Origin: Paraburkholderia tropica
Lineage (GTDB): Bacteria > Pseudomonadota > Gammaproteobacteria > Burkholderiales > Burkholderiaceae
Length of the DNA stretch: 64,000 bases
Assembly: GCF_914484835.1 (NCBI RefSeq)
Contig: NZ_CAJZAR010000054.1
Coordinates: 1 to 64,000, forward strand
Direction of reading: 5' to 3'
This document shows positions 62,507 to 64,000 of the stretch, in pieces. The notes below the pieces were generated by a model. The model saw only the letters and a program-made list of their open reading frames with translations, ran no database searches and had not been told where the DNA came from. Numbering within the stretch: the first letter of the stretch is position 1; each line of letters starts with the position of its first letter. A program made the position numbers and the translations under genes.

Positions 62507-62965
62507 ATGGACGGGCGGCGTGTCGTAATCATGCGCAGGGCGCGGATTGGCATCGCGATGATGACCGCCTGCGCGGCGTCGTTCGGCGGCGCACTCGATG
62601 CGCACGCCGCCGGGAAATTCGACGGCGCCTGGCACGTCACACTCAACTGCGCGACGACGCCCACGCCCGATCACGCAGTTAGTTATACGTATCAATTTCC
62701 CGCCACGGTGGTGGAAGGCGTGCTGCACGGCGAACATGGCGCGAAGGAGCAAGGCGGCTGGCTCGCGCTCGACGGCAAGATCGAACCCGACGGCGTCGCC
62801 ACGCTCGTGGCGAATGGGCTGACGAATTCGCCTGAGCATGCGCTCGGGCATCCGTCGCCGCGCACGCCGTATTCGTACCAGGTCAGCGCGCATTTCGACG
62901 CGGCGTCCGGCAGCGGTCAGCGAACCACGGCGCGGCAGTGCGATTTCGTGTTCGTGAAGTCTTGA
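62507..62965 (+). CDS. Exported protein of unknown function
   Basis: A 152-aa protein with signal peptide (MRRARIGIAMMTACAASFGGALDAHAA, cleaved before GKFDGAWHV). The body has a FDGAWHVTLNC...YTYQFPATVVEGVLHGEHG pattern of beta strands and two Cys (in TLNCATT and RQCDFVF) that may form a disulfide. I do not recognise the family. Strong GGAGG 7 nt before the ATG. Confidence 0.75.
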   Translation: MDGRRVVIMRRARIGIAMMTACAASFGGALDAHAAGKFDGAWHVTLNCATTPTPDHAVSYTYQFPATVVEGVLHGEHGAKEQGGWLALDGKIEPDGVATLVANGLTNSPEHALGHPSPRTPYSYQVSAHFDAASGSGQRTTARQCDFVFVKS

Positions 62966-63013
62966 AGGCGTGAAGGCGTGAAGTCGTGAAGCGCCGATGC
63001 GGCCCGCGCCCAT

Positions 63014-63042
63014 AAAAAAACCGCGGTCCAAAGACCGCGGTT
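63014..63042 (-). terminator. Intrinsic terminator
   Basis: Minus strand AACCGCGGTC-TTTG-GACCGCGGTT followed by T7. It lies 83 bp beyond the stop of the small minus-strand gene at 63125. Confidence 0.88.
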
Positions 63043-63124
63043 CATGAGCGCTCATCATCACGCGTCGCGACCTGTCACTCGCTTTCACACCCGAAAGCGC
63101 ACGCTGAACAGATCACGCCAAACA

Positions 63125-63349
63125 TCAAGCCGCGGGCGTGTCGCCGGCGTCGGCCTGCTGCGTGCCGTCGTCGGCGGCCTTCTCGTCTTCCTTCTTTTCG
63201 ACGAGGTTCTCAAGCGCCCCCGCGCCCTCGAAGCCCGCGACCGCGGCTGCCGCCTTCGTCAGAAAGCCCGCGTCCGGATCGACCTTCTCAGCCGCTTCAA
63301 CCGCGGCCACCGCACCCGCCACTTCACCCAACTTGTCCAGAATGCCCAT
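63125..63349 (-). CDS. Small acidic hypothetical protein
   Basis: A 74-aa protein MGILDKLGEVAGAVAAVEAAEKVDPDAG..., Ala/Glu/Asp-rich, mostly helical with an acidic C-terminus. GGAGGGG 4 nt before the ATG at 63349 is the strongest ribosome site nearby; the frame to 63514 is not supported. Probably conserved in Burkholderiaceae, no function known. Confidence 0.7.
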   Translation of the reverse strand: MGILDKLGEVAGAVAAVEAAEKVDPDAGFLTKAAAAVAGFEGAGALENLVEKKEDEKAADDGTQQADAGDTPAA

Positions 63350-63768
63350 TTGACCCCTCCGGTTTGCTCGATTGCCGATCCCTGCTTCTTGCCTGTCGAG
63401 GCGCGGGCCGCACACGCACTCCGTTGCCGCCGCACCTTTCTCTCGTTGCTCGCACCGCACTCGCCAAGCGTCGGCGGTTTGATGCATTCTGGGCGCGGCC
63501 AACCGGCATAGCAATCATAAATCGCCTTGTTTAACAATGGTTAACGGTTCAATCTGCATACGAAATATTGCCCGCCGTCAAAGTGATGCCTATACTGGAT
63601 TCGTCTCCTCTATGTCTCCATCGACATGGTTCAAGCCCGCCTTGATCGCGGGCTTTTTTCTTTTGGGCCGCCCGCTCGGGAATCGCCGCGCGAAGCCGGA
63701 CCCGCGTGACGCACGCGCACTGGCATAATCGACGTTTCGCCTGCTCAATTCTTACGTCCGCCTTCGCA
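63350..63768. other. Intergenic region before the LysE-type gene
   Basis: No gene beyond the candidate short transcript at 63568-63660. The inverted repeat TTAACAATGGTTAA (near 63528-63543) precedes it. Confidence 0.55.
63568..63660 (+). ncRNA. Candidate short RNA or lysE leader: promoter plus terminator 60 bp apart
   Basis: -35 TTGCCC (63568-63573), 17-bp spacer, -10 TATACT (63591-63596), predicted start near 63603; the terminator AAGCCCGC-cttgatc-GCGGGCTT-TTTTC begins at 63633 and ends by 63660. The product would be about 58 nt. It sits 108 bp upstream of the LysE-type gene, so it is either an independent small RNA or a terminated leader. Prediction from sequence pattern alone. Confidence 0.45.
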
Positions 63769-64000
63769 ATGAACCTGCATACCTGGTGGCTGTTTCTCGC
63801 CACGGTCTTCGTCGTCTGTGCCATCCCCGGTCCCAACATGCTGCTGATCATGTCGCACGGCGCCCAGTACGGGCTGCGCCGCACCAGCGCGACGATGGGC
63901 GGCTGCCTGTCCGCGCTCGTGCTGATGCTCGCGGTCTCCGCCGCCGGGCTCGGCGTGTTCCTGCAAGCGTGGCCGACGATGTTCAACGTGCTGCGCTTCA
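63769..64000 (+). CDS. LysE/RhtB family amino-acid exporter, 3' end beyond window
   Basis: First 77 codons of an inner-membrane exporter. MNLHTWWLFLATVFVVCAIPGPNMLLIMSHGAQYGLRR is the family's TM1 and the PGPN motif; TM2 follows (GGCLSALVLMLAVSAAGLGVF). Ligand unknown. ATG at 63769. Cut by the window edge. Confidence 0.85.
   Translation, partial: MNLHTWWLFLATVFVVCAIPGPNMLLIMSHGAQYGLRRTSATMGGCLSALVLMLAVSAAGLGVFLQAWPTMFNVLRF

Noticed and set aside
63537..63728. Short ORF running through the terminator before the LysE-type gene, as a leader peptide
   Set aside because: No ribosome site and no run of regulatory codons; the coding frame through the hairpin looks accidental.

Overview
The window is 64 kb of high-GC, gene-dense DNA with no rRNA, tRNA, CRISPR array, insertion sequence or phage gene that I can see. 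The gene content points to a Burkholderiaceae chromosome, most likely Paraburkholderia/Caballeronia/Burkholderia: a Burkholderia-type porin, a DUF4148 exported protein, many LysR regulators, a Tat-exported Pen-like class A beta-lactamase and a Wsp chemosensory operon. The genus is inferred from family resemblance, not from a search.

Layout. 1-3.3 kb (minus): wspC-wspB-wspA, the start of a surface-sensing c-di-GMP chemosensory operon that runs off the left edge. 3.6-9.7 kb: a quinate/shikimate catabolic locus with a TetR regulator, MFS transporter, shikimate/quinate dehydrogenase, type II dehydroquinase and a divergent fused dehydroshikimate dehydratase. It has a clean operator inside a promoter spacer. 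9.8-12.9 kb: porin and PitA phosphate transporter. 12.9-16.4 kb: a cyclohexanecarboxylate ring-cleavage cluster (aliB, badI, badH) divergent from a MarR regulator (badR-like). 16.5-22.2 kb (minus): a J-domain membrane protein, a VWA protein, a MoxR/CobS-like AAA+ ATPase and a Rieske oxygenase. 22.6-24.0 kb: bdcR/bdcA with twin operators. 24.8-27.5 kb (minus): an AT-richer two-gene unit, a 12-TM protein with a C-terminal Lrp/AsnC-like RAM domain plus a soluble protein with two RAM-like domains. I cannot assign this pair to any known system. 27.6-31.7 kb: AraC regulator, amidase, MFS transporter, DUF4148 protein.

32.4-41.9 kb: a four-gene RND efflux operon with two RND pumps (MdtABC/MuxABC-OpmB type). 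42.3-46.2 kb: Omp85-like barrel, PACE efflux protein, NfsB-type nitroreductase, YjbQ protein, dienelactone hydrolase. 46.4-52 kb: a guanidinobutyrase locus (NCS1 permease, aldehyde dehydrogenase, NTF2-like protein, GbuA) divergent from a LysR regulator. 52-64 kb: small stress and metabolic genes (DUF4239, cupins, GST, DUF4410, three LysR genes, HAD phosphatase, class A beta-lactamase, free-Met-R-sulfoxide reductase, aldo/keto reductase), then a promoter-terminator pair ahead of a LysE-type exporter cut by the right edge.

The catabolic loci share a design: a local regulator beside or divergent from its enzymes, often with a visible inverted repeat at the promoter. The two parts least explained by known biology are the RAM/membrane pair (24.8-27.5 kb) and the J/VWA/AAA+/Rieske neighbourhood (16.5-22.2 kb).
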